Shown: positions 28,955 to 41,529 of the stretch, one piece after another
How positions within the stretch are numbered: position 1 is the first letter of the stretch
Layout: each line of letters opens with the position of its first letter
Source of the DNA: Pseudomonas sp. Seg1
GTDB lineage: Bacteria > Pseudomonadota > Gammaproteobacteria > Pseudomonadales > Pseudomonadaceae
Reading direction: 5' to 3'
Assembly (NCBI RefSeq): GCF_018326005.1
Contig: NZ_AP021903.1
Location: forward strand, 5,887,501-5,951,500
Length of the DNA stretch: 64,000 nt
Position numbers and translations under genes: made by a program
The notes under the pieces: model-generated
Told to the model about the DNA's origin: nothing
Seen by the model: only the letters and a program-made list of their open reading frames with translations
The model's database searches: none

Positions 28955-31351
28955 TCAGACCTCATTCACCGGCACCCAGACATGCAGACTGGTGCCCTCC
29001 CCCGGCTCACTCTCCAGCACCAGCCGCCCGCCCATGATCAGCACCCGCTCTCGCATGCCGACCAGGCCAAACGAGGTCGGCCGAGCGGCAGCGGCGACAA
29101 AGCCTACGCCGTCATCACTGACCGTCAGACACAATTCATCGCCCTCCAGCGCCAGCGTCAGTTCGACAGTATGCGCCTGAGCATGGCGCATGACGTTGGT
29201 CAGCGCCTCTTGCAGGATGCGGAACAGGCCAATCGCCTTGGCATCGCTCAGCGCCGGCAGATTGTCCGGCACCTGCACCAGACACGGGATCTGCGTGCGC
29301 GCCTCGAACCGTCGCGCCTGCCACTCGATGGCCGAGGCAATCCCCGCATCGAGAATCGGCGGACGCAATGCCGTGGCCACATCGCGCACCAATTGAAACA
29401 ACTGAGCGATCAGGCGTTTCATGCTGTTCAGCCGCTCATTCAGACCGGGATCGAGTTGTGCGTAGGCCAGTTCGCACATCGACGTCTCCAGTTTCAGCAC
29501 CGTGAGCATCTGCCCCAGCTCATCGTGAACCTCGCGGGCGATTCGCGCCTTTTCCTCTTCGCGCACGCTCTCAAGGTGCGCCGACAGTTCCCGCAGTTGC
29601 TCGCGCGACGCCGCCAGTTCCAGCTCGATGCGTTTGCTCTCGGTGATGTCCCAGACGATGCCATCCCAGACATAGGCGCCATCTTCCAGTTGTCGGGTAA
29701 TCGCCTTGATTTCGGCCCAGCGCTGTTGCCCCTGGCGCGTGAGAATTCGCCCCTGCCACGACCAATCGCTGTCAGTGTCCAGCGCCTGATCCTGGGTCTG
29801 GTGATAACTGGCCCTGTCGTCCGGATGCACCAGACTGCGCAGGCCCATGTCGCGGTGAGCGATGGCCGCTGGCGCGTAACCCACCAGACTTTCACTGCCC
29901 TCGGAGATGTAGGCAAAGTCGATCTGCCCGGTCACCGGCGCCCGCTCCAGCCGGAACACCAGCCCCGGCACGTTGGCGGCGATACCCTGCAGGCGCGCCT
30001 CGCTTTCCTGCAACGCGGCCAGTGCCCGGCGGCGCTCGGTGACGTCATTGAGATAGACCACCAGATATTCACTGTCGCGAAAACGCAGGAAACTCAGCGA
30101 CACGTCCGCGGGTAAAACACTGCCGTCGGCACGTACGCAGCTTGTTTCAAAACTCAGCGGCCCTTCTTCACTGGCCCGTGCGCGTTTCCACAGGTTGAGC
30201 CAGCGGTCCATGTGCAAACCCGGTTCGAAGTCGATCAGCGGTCGTTCGATCAGCCCACCCGATGGATAACCGAGCATGTTTTCCGCCGCGCGGTTGGCGT
30301 AGCGCACATGGCTGTCCCAATTGACCCAGAGGATGCCGACGGTGCTTTGGTCGATGGAAAACTGCGTCAGCCGCAAGGCTTCTTCGCTGGCGGCACGCAA
30401 GGCGATGTCTTCGCGCGCGGCCAGCAGACGCTGTTCAAGACTGTGCTGCTGGCGCCGCTGCCAGAACACGATGGCCACGCAACTGAGCAACATGACGGCA
30501 AACAACAGACTGAGGTTCTGCCAGAACCCCGGCGACTCCGACAGTCGCGGGTATTTCGGTTGCAGCCATTGGTTGTGCAGGCGTTCGAGATCCTTGGCCG
30601 GGATCACACGCAATGCGCTCTGGACGATACCGGCCAGTTCCGGCCAGTCACGGCGCGATGCCACCCGCAGCAGTTGCGGCAGCCCGATATCGCCGACCAC
30701 CACCAGTTCGGCAAACTCCGGTTCTGCCGAAAGTCGACCGAGCTGCGCCTCATCAACGATCGCGTATGACGCTTGCTGACTCAACAACAGCTGCAATGCC
30801 TGACGCTCAAGGGGCACGCCTTGCAGGTTCAAATGCGGATAGTTACCGCGCAGATAGTCGGCGGTGGTGCTCGGCATGCGCACGGCGACGCGGGTCTGGC
30901 TGTCGAGTTTCTCCAGATCCACCCCGCCGCTGGCCTTCTGATCGCTGACCACCAATTGCGGCACACGCATGTACGGATCGGAGAACTGCCAAAGACGCAG
31001 GGCGCTGGGCGTCTGGGTCAGCCCCGGGGCGATATCGATTTCGCCTTCGCGCGCGGCCGCTTCCAGTTGCGCCAGATCCTGAAAGTTGCGCCAGCTCAGC
31101 TCGACATTGAGCGCCTTCGCCAACAGCTTCATCAGCTCGACGTTGGCCCCGGACAAACGCTGCAAGCGCCGGTCGTATTGCGCGTACGGCGCCTGCAACA
31201 CCAGACCGACGCGCAATTCGTTGTGCTGCGCGAGCCATTGCTGCTCACTCGCCGACAACTGCGCAACGTGCGCTGGTGGCGCAGGCGCCGCCCAGCCCAT
31301 CAAGGGAAGCCACAGACAGCCGATAACCCACAGGCAGCAAAATCGCTTCAT
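28955..31351 (-). CDS. agtS: Sensor histidine kinase with periplasmic solute-binding domain, AgtS-like
   Basis: Membrane sensor kinase, 798 residues from the ATG at 31351. Domains in order: signal peptide (1-22), a periplasmic SBP_bac_3-type solute-binding domain (about 35-260), one membrane helix (about 270-290), two PAS/PAC domains (about 330-445 and 455-575), a HisKA_3 dimerisation domain with H609 in REVHDELGQ, and an HATPase_c domain (VSDDGVGF, GLVGMRERV). The HisKA_3 type is the usual partner of NarL/LuxR regulators, as encoded next door. The external domain implies direct sensing of a small amine, amino acid or wall fragment. The symbol rests on synteny with P. aeruginosa PA0600. Confidence 0.75.
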   Translation of the reverse strand: MKRFCCLWVIGCLWLPLMGWAAPAPPAHVAQLSASEQQWLAQHNELRVGLVLQAPYAQYDRRLQRLSGANVELMKLLAKALNVELSWRNFQDLAQLEAAAREGEIDIAPGLTQTPSALRLWQFSDPYMRVPQLVVSDQKASGGVDLEKLDSQTRVAVRMPSTTADYLRGNYPHLNLQGVPLERQALQLLLSQQASYAIVDEAQLGRLSAEPEFAELVVVGDIGLPQLLRVASRRDWPELAGIVQSALRVIPAKDLERLHNQWLQPKYPRLSESPGFWQNLSLLFAVMLLSCVAIVFWQRRQQHSLEQRLLAAREDIALRAASEEALRLTQFSIDQSTVGILWVNWDSHVRYANRAAENMLGYPSGGLIERPLIDFEPGLHMDRWLNLWKRARASEEGPLSFETSCVRADGSVLPADVSLSFLRFRDSEYLVVYLNDVTERRRALAALQESEARLQGIAANVPGLVFRLERAPVTGQIDFAYISEGSESLVGYAPAAIAHRDMGLRSLVHPDDRASYHQTQDQALDTDSDWSWQGRILTRQGQQRWAEIKAITRQLEDGAYVWDGIVWDITESKRIELELAASREQLRELSAHLESVREEEKARIAREVHDELGQMLTVLKLETSMCELAYAQLDPGLNERLNSMKRLIAQLFQLVRDVATALRPPILDAGIASAIEWQARRFEARTQIPCLVQVPDNLPALSDAKAIGLFRILQEALTNVMRHAQAHTVELTLALEGDELCLTVSDDGVGFVAAAARPTSFGLVGMRERVLIMGGRLVLESEPGEGTSLHVWVPVNEV

Positions 31352-31425
31352 TGAAGTCTCATACACTGACAAATTCTGACCAACCCATTAGGCTGCCGGG
31401 ATACTTTTCTGGCCTGGAATAACCG

Positions 31426-32415
31426 ATGCCCTCTGTCTACCGCCTGGCAATGCCAGCATTGTGCCTGTCGCTGATCCTGCCTTGTGCGTTTTCCGTCAAC
31501 GCGGCCGATCCGGCCCCGGCCGCCGCTGCGGAAAAATCCGCTGAAGAAAAACCGGCCGAACGCCAGCCACTGCTTGAGCGTAGTCAGGAAGAAGCCGCCG
31601 CACTGCAACGCAAAGTCCCGGCGCAGGAACAGCAACAGTTGCAGGCCGCCAGCGACACCTTCCTCGCCTTGTGGAAACCGGCCAATACCGCCGAGCCCAA
31701 AGGCGCGGTGATTATCATCCCCGGCACAGGCGAAACCGCTGACTGGCCTCAGGCAATCGGCCCGTTGCGGCGCAAGTTGCCGGACGTTGAATGGAGCAGC
31801 CTGAGCATCACCCTGCCCGACCTGCAAGCCGACACCATCGCGCCGCGTGTGATCGAGCCGTCTGCGGCCCCGAAAGCACCTGAGTCGGGCAGCAAGGATT
31901 CCACCACCGCGCAACCGATCGAGCAAGCGGCGGGCGGTGGGGCTGAAGTGGCTGACCAGGTGGTTGCCGAGACGACCGAAGAACAATCCAAAGCCGATGC
32001 CGAACGCATCTTCACGCGAATCGACGCAGCCATTGCCTACGCCGAACAGCAAAGTGCGCGGCGCATTGTCGTGCTCGGTCACGGTACCGGCGCGTATTGG
32101 GCCGCACGCTACTTGAGCGAACGGCAAACGGCGCAGGTGGAAAAATTTGTCATGGTCGACGCGCAGACACCGCTCAAGGCCAAGCCGGCACTGGCGGAAC
32201 TGACGCCGACGCTGAAGCTGCCGACGGCGGACATTTTCTACATGGACAAACCGCTGGATCGCAATGCCGCGCTGGAGCGCATGCAGGCGAGCAAGCGTTT
32301 GAAGACGTCGGCATTCAGCCAGGTGGCGCTCAAGGCACTGCCGGATAACAACGCTGAGCAGGAGCAGCTGTTCCGCCGCGTGCGTGGCTGGTTGAATCCG
32401 CAGAACACCGACTGA
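31426..32415 (+). CDS. DUF3530 alpha/beta-hydrolase-fold protein
   Basis: Exported protein of unknown function, 329 residues. A signal peptide ends near residue 27 (SVNAADP). An Ala/Glu/Lys-rich linker follows, then an alpha/beta-hydrolase-like core (AVIIIPGTGETADWPQ). The position of the nucleophile elbow reads VLGHGTGAYWA, so the usual GxSxG serine is a glycine and classical esterase chemistry is unlikely. An acidic, Pro/Ala-rich insert lies in the middle. Divergent from the sensor kinase gene. Confidence 0.8.
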   Translation: MPSVYRLAMPALCLSLILPCAFSVNAADPAPAAAAEKSAEEKPAERQPLLERSQEEAAALQRKVPAQEQQQLQAASDTFLALWKPANTAEPKGAVIIIPGTGETADWPQAIGPLRRKLPDVEWSSLSITLPDLQADTIAPRVIEPSAAPKAPESGSKDSTTAQPIEQAAGGGAEVADQVVAETTEEQSKADAERIFTRIDAAIAYAEQQSARRIVVLGHGTGAYWAARYLSERQTAQVEKFVMVDAQTPLKAKPALAELTPTLKLPTADIFYMDKPLDRNAALERMQASKRLKTSAFSQVALKALPDNNAEQEQLFRRVRGWLNPQNTD

Positions 32416-32436
32416 CCGATAAACCGAGTCGCGTCC

Positions 32437-32520
32437 ATCGCGAGCAGGCTCACTCCTACAGGTGATTACGCTCCAATTGAAGGAACCCGATCAACTGTAG
32501 GAGTGAGCCTGCTCGCGATG
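32437..32520. repeat. REP pair, class A variant
   Basis: CATCGCGAGCAGGCTCACTC and its mirror GAGTGAGCCTGCTCGCGATG, about 35 bases between the arms, in the gap between two convergent genes (DUF3530 gene and djlA-like gene). Confidence 0.85.
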
Positions 32521-32550
32521 AGGCCACTTCAAACGATACACATCTAACGA

Positions 32551-33318
32551 CTAGCGAAAATCCCGCCGCTCACGAATCAATGTATAGGCGTTGTGCAGCT
32601 CGCGGGTTTTCTCGGTCGCGTCGCGCACCTGCGCTGGCGTCGCACCACTGCCGGCAATCTTGTCCGGATGATGACGACTGAGCAGACGCCGATAGGCACG
32701 CTTGATCTGCGCCGGCTCGCTGGATGCCGACACACCCAACAGGCGCATCGCCTCCTGATAGCTCACCGCCGCACTGACGATGGGCCGCTTGCCGGGCTCG
32801 TAATCACTGGCCAGTGCTTGCACCTGATGCGTCGTCCAGCCCAGCCATTTACCCCACTGCGCCAACAATTCCCGCTCACTGACGCCCGCCCGGCCATCGG
32901 CCCAGACCATCCGCCAGCAGGCGCGCAACACACCTTCGGCCGCGTGTGGCTGCGCACTCAGGCGGCGCAGATAACCGCGCAGATGATCGCCACCGGACTT
33001 GCCCCGGTTGAACGCCGCGATCGCCCGACGCGTTGCCGGTTCACTCATCTCCAGCGCGCGCATCTCGTTCCGCGCCTGCTGGATATGCCCATCCGTGACC
33101 CGCCCGTCGCTCTTGGCCAGACGCCCGAGCAACACGAACAATAATTCGTCGTTGCGCAGCATCGGCCGGCCGCCGAGTTTCTCGCGTAAATGCCCCCAGC
33201 TCTGCAAGTGCAGGCGCCGATCCAGCGCCTGTCCCAACAACGCCCCAAGCATGGCCCCCGGAATGCTGGCGATCGCAAAACCCGCTCCGGCTCCAATCAG
33301 AGTCCCTGGCCACAACAT
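32551..33318 (-). CDS. djlA: DjlA-like membrane-anchored J-domain protein
   Basis: Co-chaperone that stimulates DnaK at the inner membrane. It has 255 residues: a glycine-rich N-terminal membrane segment (about 5-30), a TerB-like helical domain (about 50-165) and a C-terminal J domain with the essential HPD in RRLLSRHHPDKIAG. The ATG lies one base after the murU stop, so amgK-murU-djlA forms a tight operon. E. coli DjlA influences capsule signalling; no client is indicated here. Confidence 0.88.
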   Translation of the reverse strand: MLWPGTLIGAGAGFAIASIPGAMLGALLGQALDRRLHLQSWGHLREKLGGRPMLRNDELLFVLLGRLAKSDGRVTDGHIQQARNEMRALEMSEPATRRAIAAFNRGKSGGDHLRGYLRRLSAQPHAAEGVLRACWRMVWADGRAGVSERELLAQWGKWLGWTTHQVQALASDYEPGKRPIVSAAVSYQEAMRLLGVSASSEPAQIKRAYRRLLSRHHPDKIAGSGATPAQVRDATEKTRELHNAYTLIRERRDFR

Positions 33319-33319
33319 A

Positions 33320-35007
<1,688 letters not shown>

Positions 35008-35137
35008 TGCAAGGGTCTCCGACGGCGCTAGCCGTCAAGCGGGTCATGCTTTATTATCCAGCATCTTTTTCAGACCATCGAGAGGCGTGCGGCCCACACC
35101 GCGGGCAGATGGCACGCAGGAAGCCCGGACTAATAAG

Positions 35138-37936
35138 ATGGCATTGAAATCCCCCGCGTTTCGTAAAAAATTTCCGTTGTTGGTAACCGGCAGTCTGCTG
35201 GCTATGCAACCTCTGGCCAGTCAATTCGTTGTCGCCGCCGAGCAGTATGACTGCTCTGTCTCGGCTACGGGTGCCTGGGACTGTTCGCCCAAGACGCCGG
35301 CGGCTGCATTGCCTCCGCGTCCAGTGCATGACGGCAGTGCCGTCAGCGCCACCGGCGAAGCCCCGGCACAGAACGGTTCGACTTCCGACACTGGCGCCAA
35401 ACCAGCGCTGGTGACCGAAGCCAAGGGCCGCGGACTGAAATCCCGTAGCGAAGACTTCAGTCACCTCGACTGGGTTCCGCGCGAGAAACTCACCGCTGCC
35501 CAATTGGCTGAAACCGGTCCGTATTGCTCTGGTGCTTACATCGAGCCGACTCGTCCTGGCATGAATGACAAGACGAATAAAAGCGATGCACCGACCTTTA
35601 TCGGCGCAAAAGCTTCGCGCTATAACACCGATGATCAAGTTGGCACCCTGGCCGGTGATGTTGTCCTGCGTCAGGGCAGCATGCAGGTCGAGTCCGATGA
35701 GGCGAGCCTGTATCAGGCCGAGAGCCGCGCCGAACTCAACGGCGATGTGCGCATCCGCGACAACGGCGCGCTGATCGTCGGCGACCACGCCGATGTGCAG
35801 CTCGACACTGGTGAAGCCAAGGTCGACAACGCCGAATACGTGATGCACAAATCGCGCATCCGCGGTAACGCGCTGTACGCCAAGCGTGCCGAAAACGCGA
35901 TCATTCGTCTCAAGGACGGCACGTACACCACGTGCGAACCGAACAGCAACGCCTGGCAGCTCAAGGGTAATAACATCACCCTGAACCCGGCCACCGGCTT
36001 CGGTACCGCGACCAACGTGACGTTGCGTGTAAAAGACATTCCGATCCTGTATACGCCATACATCTACTTCCCGATCGATGATCGTCGCCAGTCGGGCTTC
36101 CTGCCGCCGACCATCGGCAGCGGCACCGACACCGGCTTCATGCTGGTCACCCCGTACTACTTCAACCTGGCGCCTAACTACGACGCCACGTTGTACCCGC
36201 GTTACATGAGCAAGCGCGGCATGCTGGTGGAAGGCGAGTTCCGTTATCTGACCAAGTCCAGCGAAGGCCAGTTCGGCGCTGCGTACCTGAACGATGACGA
36301 CACCGAACGCAGCAAGCAGACCGACTACGAAAAAACCCGCTACATGTACAACTGGCAGCACAAGGGCGGTCTCGACTCCCGTGTGTTCACCCAGGTTGAT
36401 TACACCAAGATCAGCGATCCTTACTACTTCCAGGATCTGCAGACCGATCAGATTGGCGTGAAATCCAGCGACTTCGTGAATCAGCAGGGTTCGGTCACTT
36501 ATCGTGGTGATAACTACACCGCACGCCTGAACGCTCAGCAGTACCAATTGGCGACTGTTTCGAACATTACGCCGTATGGTCGTCTGCCGCAGATCACCTT
36601 CAATGGTCAGCTGCCGTATCACCCGGAAGGTTTGAATTTCGATTACGAGACCGAGATTGTGCGGTTTGACCGTGATTTGAAAACCGGTGATTTCATCGAC
36701 GAAAATGGCACCGCGTCACCGCGTCTGGATACCAACATCCGTGGCCTGGACCGCGCCAACGGCGATCGTCTGAATCTGAAGCCAGGTGTCAGCCTGCCAA
36801 TGAATTGGTCCTATGGTTTCCTGAAACCATCGCTCAAGTACCAGTACACGCAGTACCAACTTGACCTGGACGGCACTGGCAAGTCGCAGATTGATGCGAT
36901 GACGCCTGAGCAACGCAAGCTCAATGGCACTTTCGACAGCAACCAGAATCGTGGCGTCCCGATTGCCAGTATCGACAGCGGCCTGTACTTCGACCGCAAC
37001 ACTTCGTACTTCGGCAAAAACTACCGCCAGACCCTGGAACCGCGCCTGTTCTACCTCTATGTACCTGAGGTGGATCAAGAGGACATTCCGGTATTCGACA
37101 CCAGCGAAACCACGTTCAACTACTCCTCGCTGTTCCGTGACAACCGTTTTTCCGGCTCCGACCGTGTCGGTGACGAGAACAAGCTGTCGCTGGGCGTAAC
37201 CAGCCGCTGGATCGAAGATAACGGCTTTGAGCGTCAACGCATCAGCGTAGGCCAGGCGTTGTACTTCAAGGATCGCAAGGTTCAACTACCGGGTATCGCC
37301 TTCAACGATCGTGACGACGCGAAATCCAACGTTTCGCCGTACGCACTGGAATACGAATACCGCTGGAACCGCGATTGGCGCACCACTGCTGACTACAACT
37401 GGGATCCGGACAGCCGCAGCCCACGCTCCGGCAGTGCGATGTTCCACTACCAGCCTGAAGACAACCCGAACAAGGTTATCAACGCCGGCTATCGCTATCG
37501 CAACGACCAGGTTCGTTACGACCAGAACACCGGTAAATGGACTGTGGGTGGTGGTGACTACGGCACCCCGGGCACGCCTGGCTACGTGAAGGACTACTAC
37601 AAGATCCAGCAGCATGACTTCTCGGTCATCTGGCCGATCGTTCCACAGTGGAACGCGATCAGCCGCTGGCAGTACGACTACAACCGTAACCGTACCCTGG
37701 AAGCCTTCGGTGGTTTCGAGTACGACAACTGCTGCTGGAAACTGCGCCTGATCAACCGTTACTGGGTTTCCTATGACGAGTTCAGTCAGGAAGCTCCGCA
37801 AAACGAAAAAGGCGACCATGGCGTCTTCCTCCAAATTGTTCTGAAGGGACTCGGTGGCCTCACTGGCGCCAAGGTAGAGAGCTTCCTCGACAAAGGCATT
37901 CAAGGTTATCGTGAACGTGAAGACCAAGCTTTCTGA
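35138..37936 (+). CDS. lptD: LPS-assembly protein LptD
   Basis: Outer-membrane component that inserts lipopolysaccharide into the outer leaflet with LptE. The ATG at 35138 gives 932 residues; 17 earlier codons are not family-like. The signal peptide ends near residue 34. An N-terminal extension rich in Ala, Ser and Cys ([11 protein letters not shown]) leads into the OstA/LptA-type periplasmic domain (about 150-290). The large beta-barrel then runs to the C terminus. Cys-Cys pairs at both ends (near residues 39-49 and CCWKLR late in the barrel) fit the disulfide-dependent maturation of LptD. The 3' end overlaps surA by 26 bases, coupling it to its own chaperone. Confidence 0.95.
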   Translation: MALKSPAFRKKFPLLVTGSLLAMQPLASQFVVAAEQYDCSVSATGAWDCSPKTPAAALPPRPVHDGSAVSATGEAPAQNGSTSDTGAKPALVTEAKGRGLKSRSEDFSHLDWVPREKLTAAQLAETGPYCSGAYIEPTRPGMNDKTNKSDAPTFIGAKASRYNTDDQVGTLAGDVVLRQGSMQVESDEASLYQAESRAELNGDVRIRDNGALIVGDHADVQLDTGEAKVDNAEYVMHKSRIRGNALYAKRAENAIIRLKDGTYTTCEPNSNAWQLKGNNITLNPATGFGTATNVTLRVKDIPILYTPYIYFPIDDRRQSGFLPPTIGSGTDTGFMLVTPYYFNLAPNYDATLYPRYMSKRGMLVEGEFRYLTKSSEGQFGAAYLNDDDTERSKQTDYEKTRYMYNWQHKGGLDSRVFTQVDYTKISDPYYFQDLQTDQIGVKSSDFVNQQGSVTYRGDNYTARLNAQQYQLATVSNITPYGRLPQITFNGQLPYHPEGLNFDYETEIVRFDRDLKTGDFIDENGTASPRLDTNIRGLDRANGDRLNLKPGVSLPMNWSYGFLKPSLKYQYTQYQLDLDGTGKSQIDAMTPEQRKLNGTFDSNQNRGVPIASIDSGLYFDRNTSYFGKNYRQTLEPRLFYLYVPEVDQEDIPVFDTSETTFNYSSLFRDNRFSGSDRVGDENKLSLGVTSRWIEDNGFERQRISVGQALYFKDRKVQLPGIAFNDRDDAKSNVSPYALEYEYRWNRDWRTTADYNWDPDSRSPRSGSAMFHYQPEDNPNKVINAGYRYRNDQVRYDQNTGKWTVGGGDYGTPGTPGYVKDYYKIQQHDFSVIWPIVPQWNAISRWQYDYNRNRTLEAFGGFEYDNCCWKLRLINRYWVSYDEFSQEAPQNEKGDHGVFLQIVLKGLGGLTGAKVESFLDKGIQGYREREDQAF

Positions 37937-39233
37937 TTGTCTGCGCCCGCTGATGCTGGGCGCGCTGTTCCTGGGTACGGCGGCCAACGCCGCCGTACAG
38001 TCCATCGATAAAGTGGTAGCGATCGTCGACAACGACGTGGTCATGCAGAGCCAACTGGACCAGCGCGTCCACGAAGTTCAGCAGACCATCGCCAAGCGTG
38101 GAGGTGGCTTGCCACCTCCAGGTGTACTGGATCAACAGGTGCTTGAGCGCCTGATCGTCGAAAACCTGCAACTGCAGATCGGCGAACGTTCCGGCATCCG
38201 CATCACCGATGAAGAACTGAACCAGGCTGTCGGCACCATCGCCCAGCGCAACAACATGACTGTTGACCAGTTCCGCGCCGCCCTGGCACGCGACGGCCTG
38301 TCTTATGACGACGCTCGTGACCAGATCAAGCGCGAGATGGTCATCAGCCGTGTCCGTCAGCGCCGCGTGGCAGAACGCATTCAGGTCTCCGAGCAGGAAG
38401 TGAAGAACTTCCTCGCCTCCGACTTGGGCAAGATGCAACTGTCCGAAGAGCTGCACCTGGCCAACATCCTGATTCCGACCCCGGAAAGCGCCAACTCCGA
38501 AGCCATTCAGAGTGCCGCACGTCAGGCCATGGAGGTTTACCAGCAGCTCAAGCAAGGCGCCGACTTCGGTCAATTGGCCGTGGCCAAATCCGCCAGCGAC
38601 AACGCACTGGAAGGTGGCGACATGGGCTGGCGTAAAGCCGCTCAACTGCCACCTCCGTTCGATCGCGAGCTGAGCAGCATGGCCGTTGGCGATGTAACTC
38701 AGCCGGCACGTACGCCAGGTGGTTTCATCATCCTCAAGTTGCTGGCCAAGCGCGGCGGCGAAGCCCAGACCCGTGACGAGGTGCATGTGCGCCACATCCT
38801 GGTCAAGCCAAGCCCGATCCGCGACGAAGCCAAGACCAAAGCCCTGGTTCAATCGCTGTATGAGCGAATCCTGGCAGGTGAAGACTTCGCCACTCTGGCG
38901 AAGAGCTACTCTGAAGACCCGGGTTCCGCCCTCAACGGTGGCGACCTGAACTGGATCGACCCGAACGTACTGGTGCCGGAATTCCGCGAAGTGATGGCCA
39001 AGACCCCACAAGGTCAGCTGTCCAAGCCGTTCCAGACCCAATACGGCTGGCATGTTCTGGAAGTCCTTGGCCGTCGCGCCACCGACAGCACCGAACAGGC
39101 CCGCGAGCAGCAGGCAATGACCGTACTGCGTAACCGCAAATACGACGAAGAGCTGCAAACCTGGCTGCGTCAGATCCGTGACGAAGCGTACGTAGAGATC
39201 AAACTCCCTGGTGCAGACCAGGCAGCGCAGTGA
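37911..39233 (+). CDS. surA: Periplasmic chaperone / peptidyl-prolyl isomerase SurA
   Basis: Chaperone for outer-membrane beta-barrels, LptD being its best-known client. Two GTG starts are possible: 37911 (440 residues, AAGG five bases upstream) and 37917 (438 residues, MKTKLSDCL, the form I recall for pseudomonads). A signal peptide ends near residue 27, followed by the N-terminal chaperone domain. Two parvulin domains are visible (about 185-285 with [12 protein letters not shown], and about 295-395 with [12 protein letters not shown]). The gene begins inside lptD and its stop overlaps pdxA by four bases. Confidence 0.95.
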   Translation: MNVKTKLSDCLRPLMLGALFLGTAANAAVQSIDKVVAIVDNDVVMQSQLDQRVHEVQQTIAKRGGGLPPPGVLDQQVLERLIVENLQLQIGERSGIRITDEELNQAVGTIAQRNNMTVDQFRAALARDGLSYDDARDQIKREMVISRVRQRRVAERIQVSEQEVKNFLASDLGKMQLSEELHLANILIPTPESANSEAIQSAARQAMEVYQQLKQGADFGQLAVAKSASDNALEGGDMGWRKAAQLPPPFDRELSSMAVGDVTQPARTPGGFIILKLLAKRGGEAQTRDEVHVRHILVKPSPIRDEAKTKALVQSLYERILAGEDFATLAKSYSEDPGSALNGGDLNWIDPNVLVPEFREVMAKTPQGQLSKPFQTQYGWHVLEVLGRRATDSTEQAREQQAMTVLRNRKYDEELQTWLRQIRDEAYVEIKLPGADQAAQ

Positions 39234-40219
39234 AACCCAAGCGTTTCGCGCTGACACCCGGCGAACCAGCCGGCATCGGTCCCGACCTGTGCCTGCTGCT
39301 CGCCTCGCAAGCCCAGCCACATCCCCTGATTGCCATCACCAGCCGCGACCTGCTCCTTGAGCGGGCCGCGCAGCTGGGGCTGGCCGTCAATCTGCTGGAT
39401 GTCGGCCCGGATCACTGGCCGGACGCCCCGGCGCCCGCCAACAGCCTGTATGTCTGGGACACTCCGCTCAGCGCCACTGTGGTGGCCGGGCAACTGGACA
39501 AGGCCAATGCGGCCTTCGTCCTCGAAACCCTGACCCGCGCCGGCAACGGCTGCCTCTGCGGCGATTTCGCCGGGATGATCACAGCACCCGTGCACAAGGG
39601 CGTGATCAACGAGTCGGGTATCGCCTTCTCTGGACACACGGAATTTCTCGCTGACCTGACCCATACCGCCCAGGTGGTGATGATGCTCGCTACCCGCGGT
39701 TTGCGTGTGGCACTGGTCACCACTCACCTGCCCCTGCGTGACATCGCCGATGCGATCACGCCGGAGCGGCTGGAGCGGGTCACGCGGATTCTGCACAGCG
39801 ACCTGCAAAACAAATTCGGCATCGCCCAGCCACGCATCCTCGTTTGCGGGCTCAACCCGCACGCCGGTGAAGGCGGACACCTGGGCCGTGAAGAAATCGA
39901 CATCATCGAACCGACATTAGAGCGCCTGCGCGGCGAGGGCATGGACCTTCGTGGCCCGCTGCCCGCCGACACTCTGTTTACCCCCAAATATCTGGAGCAC
40001 TGCGATGCAGTGCTGGCGATGTACCACGACCAGGGTTTGCCTGTGCTTAAGTACAAAGGCTTCGGCGCTGCCGTCAACGTGACCCTGGGTTTGCCGATCA
40101 TCCGTACATCGGTCGACCATGGCACCGCCCTGGATCTGGCCGGCAGCGGCAAAATCGACACCGGCAGCCTGCAAGTCGCCCTGGAAACCGCCTACCAGAT
40201 GGCCGAGACCCGTTTATGA
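39230..40219 (+). CDS. pdxA: 4-hydroxythreonine-4-phosphate dehydrogenase, GTG start
   Basis: NAD-dependent enzyme of pyridoxal-5-phosphate synthesis. It has 329 residues starting at the GTG at 39230, which overlaps the surA stop (GTGA). The [15 protein letters not shown] terminus and the [11 protein letters not shown] metal-binding segment are intact, as is the late [12 protein letters not shown] motif. It overlaps rsmA by four bases; the surA-pdxA-rsmA-apaGH order is the same as in E. coli. Confidence 0.96.
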   Translation: MKPKRFALTPGEPAGIGPDLCLLLASQAQPHPLIAITSRDLLLERAAQLGLAVNLLDVGPDHWPDAPAPANSLYVWDTPLSATVVAGQLDKANAAFVLETLTRAGNGCLCGDFAGMITAPVHKGVINESGIAFSGHTEFLADLTHTAQVVMMLATRGLRVALVTTHLPLRDIADAITPERLERVTRILHSDLQNKFGIAQPRILVCGLNPHAGEGGHLGREEIDIIEPTLERLRGEGMDLRGPLPADTLFTPKYLEHCDAVLAMYHDQGLPVLKYKGFGAAVNVTLGLPIIRTSVDHGTALDLAGSGKIDTGSLQVALETAYQMAETRL

Positions 40220-41034
40220 CCGAGCAATACCAACACAAGGCGCGCAAACGCTTTGGCCAGAACTTCCTGCACGATGCCGGCGTCATCGACCGCATCCTGC
40301 GCTCCATCAGTGCCAAGTCCGAAGACCGCCTGCTGGAAATCGGCCCGGGCCAGGGCGCACTGACCGCCGGCCTGCTCAACTCAGGTGCGCAACTGGACGT
40401 GGTGGAACTGGACAAGGATCTGATCCCGATCCTCAATCAGCAGTTCGCCGGCAAGAGCAACTTCAACCTGCATCAGGGCGATGCGCTGAAGTTCGACTTC
40501 AACACGCTCAACGCCGCGCCGAACAGTCTGCGCGTCGTCGGCAACCTGCCGTACAACATCTCTACACCGCTGATTTTTCACTTGCTGAACAACGCCGGCA
40601 TCATTCGCGACATGCACTTCATGTTGCAGAAAGAAGTGGTCGAGCGCCTGGCAGCAGGCCCTGGCGGTGGCGACTGGGGTCGCCTGTCGATCATGGTTCA
40701 GTACCACTGCCGCGTAGAGCACCTGTTCAACGTCGGCCCGGGCGCGTTCAACCCGCCGCCGAAAGTCGACTCGGCGATCGTCCGGCTGGTGCCGCACGCG
40801 GTGCTGCCACACCCGGCAAAAGATCATCGCCTGCTGGAGCGCGTCGTGCGCGAAGCCTTCAACCAGCGCCGCAAGACCCTGCGCAACACGCTCAAGCAAT
40901 TGATGACCGCTGCCGAGATCGAAGCGGCCGGCGTCGATGGCAGTTTGCGTCCAGAGCAACTCGACCTTGCCGCGTTCGTGCGCCTGGCTGACAAGCTCAG
41001 CGAACAAGTCCCGCCAGCCCCCGCCGCCGACTGA
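40216..41034 (+). CDS. rsmA: 16S rRNA adenine dimethyltransferase (KsgA)
   Basis: Dimethylates two adjacent adenosines near the 3' end of 16S rRNA during 30S maturation. It has 272 residues. The SAM-binding motif EIGPGQG is at 41-47 and the catalytic NLPYNIS begins at N110. Its start overlaps pdxA by four bases. Loss of this enzyme gives kasugamycin resistance in many bacteria. A 12-bp inverted repeat follows the stop. Confidence 0.96.
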   Translation: MTEQYQHKARKRFGQNFLHDAGVIDRILRSISAKSEDRLLEIGPGQGALTAGLLNSGAQLDVVELDKDLIPILNQQFAGKSNFNLHQGDALKFDFNTLNAAPNSLRVVGNLPYNISTPLIFHLLNNAGIIRDMHFMLQKEVVERLAAGPGGGDWGRLSIMVQYHCRVEHLFNVGPGAFNPPPKVDSAIVRLVPHAVLPHPAKDHRLLERVVREAFNQRRKTLRNTLKQLMTAAEIEAAGVDGSLRPEQLDLAAFVRLADKLSEQVPPAPAAD

Positions 41035-41048
41035 CCGGCGATGAACGC

Positions 41049-41085
41049 TATCGGGCAGTACGCCACTCTGGTTTACTGCCCGATA
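41049..41085 (+). terminator. Perfect 12-bp stem between rsmA and apaG
   Basis: TATCGGGCAGTA (41049-41060) and TACTGCCCGATA (41074-41085) form a 12-bp stem with a 13-base loop, 14 bases after the rsmA stop. No T-run follows, so it may be an intercistronic stabiliser or partial terminator separating surA-pdxA-rsmA from apaG-apaH. Confidence 0.55.
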
Positions 41086-41148
41086 CTTGCCTAGACTGAT
41101 TCCCCATCAGCTACGCCTCGCGTTCCGCTTTGTTTAAGGCCCTTTTGC

Positions 41149-41529
41149 ATGTCCGATCCTCGTTATCAGGTCGATGTCAGCGTCGTTACCCACTATCTGG
41201 CAGACCAATCGCAACCCGAACACGACCGCTTCGCCTTCGCCTACACCATCACCGTGCAGAACAATGGCGAGCAACCCGCACGCCTGATGTCGCGCCACTG
41301 GGTGATCACCGACGGTGACGGCCATGTCGAAGAGGTGCGCGGCGCGGGTGTCGTCGGCCAGCAACCGCTGATCGATTCAGGCAAAAGCCACACTTACAGC
41401 AGCGGTACGGTGATGACCACCAGGGTCGGCACCATGCAAGGTACTTACGAGATGGTCGCCAGTGATGGCAAACATTTCGACGCAATCATCAAGCCCTTCC
41501 GCCTCGCCGTCCCCGGAGCCCTGCACTGA
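41149..41529 (+). CDS. apaG: ApaG protein
   Basis: Small fibronectin-III-like protein of 126 residues, conserved beside apaH. The conserved [20 protein letters not shown] segment is intact. The function is not well established; structural work suggests a role in protein-protein interaction, and it has been linked to Co2+ resistance and Mg2+ efflux. It shares one base with the apaH start. Confidence 0.93.
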   Translation: MSDPRYQVDVSVVTHYLADQSQPEHDRFAFAYTITVQNNGEQPARLMSRHWVITDGDGHVEEVRGAGVVGQQPLIDSGKSHTYSSGTVMTTRVGTMQGTYEMVASDGKHFDAIIKPFRLAVPGALH

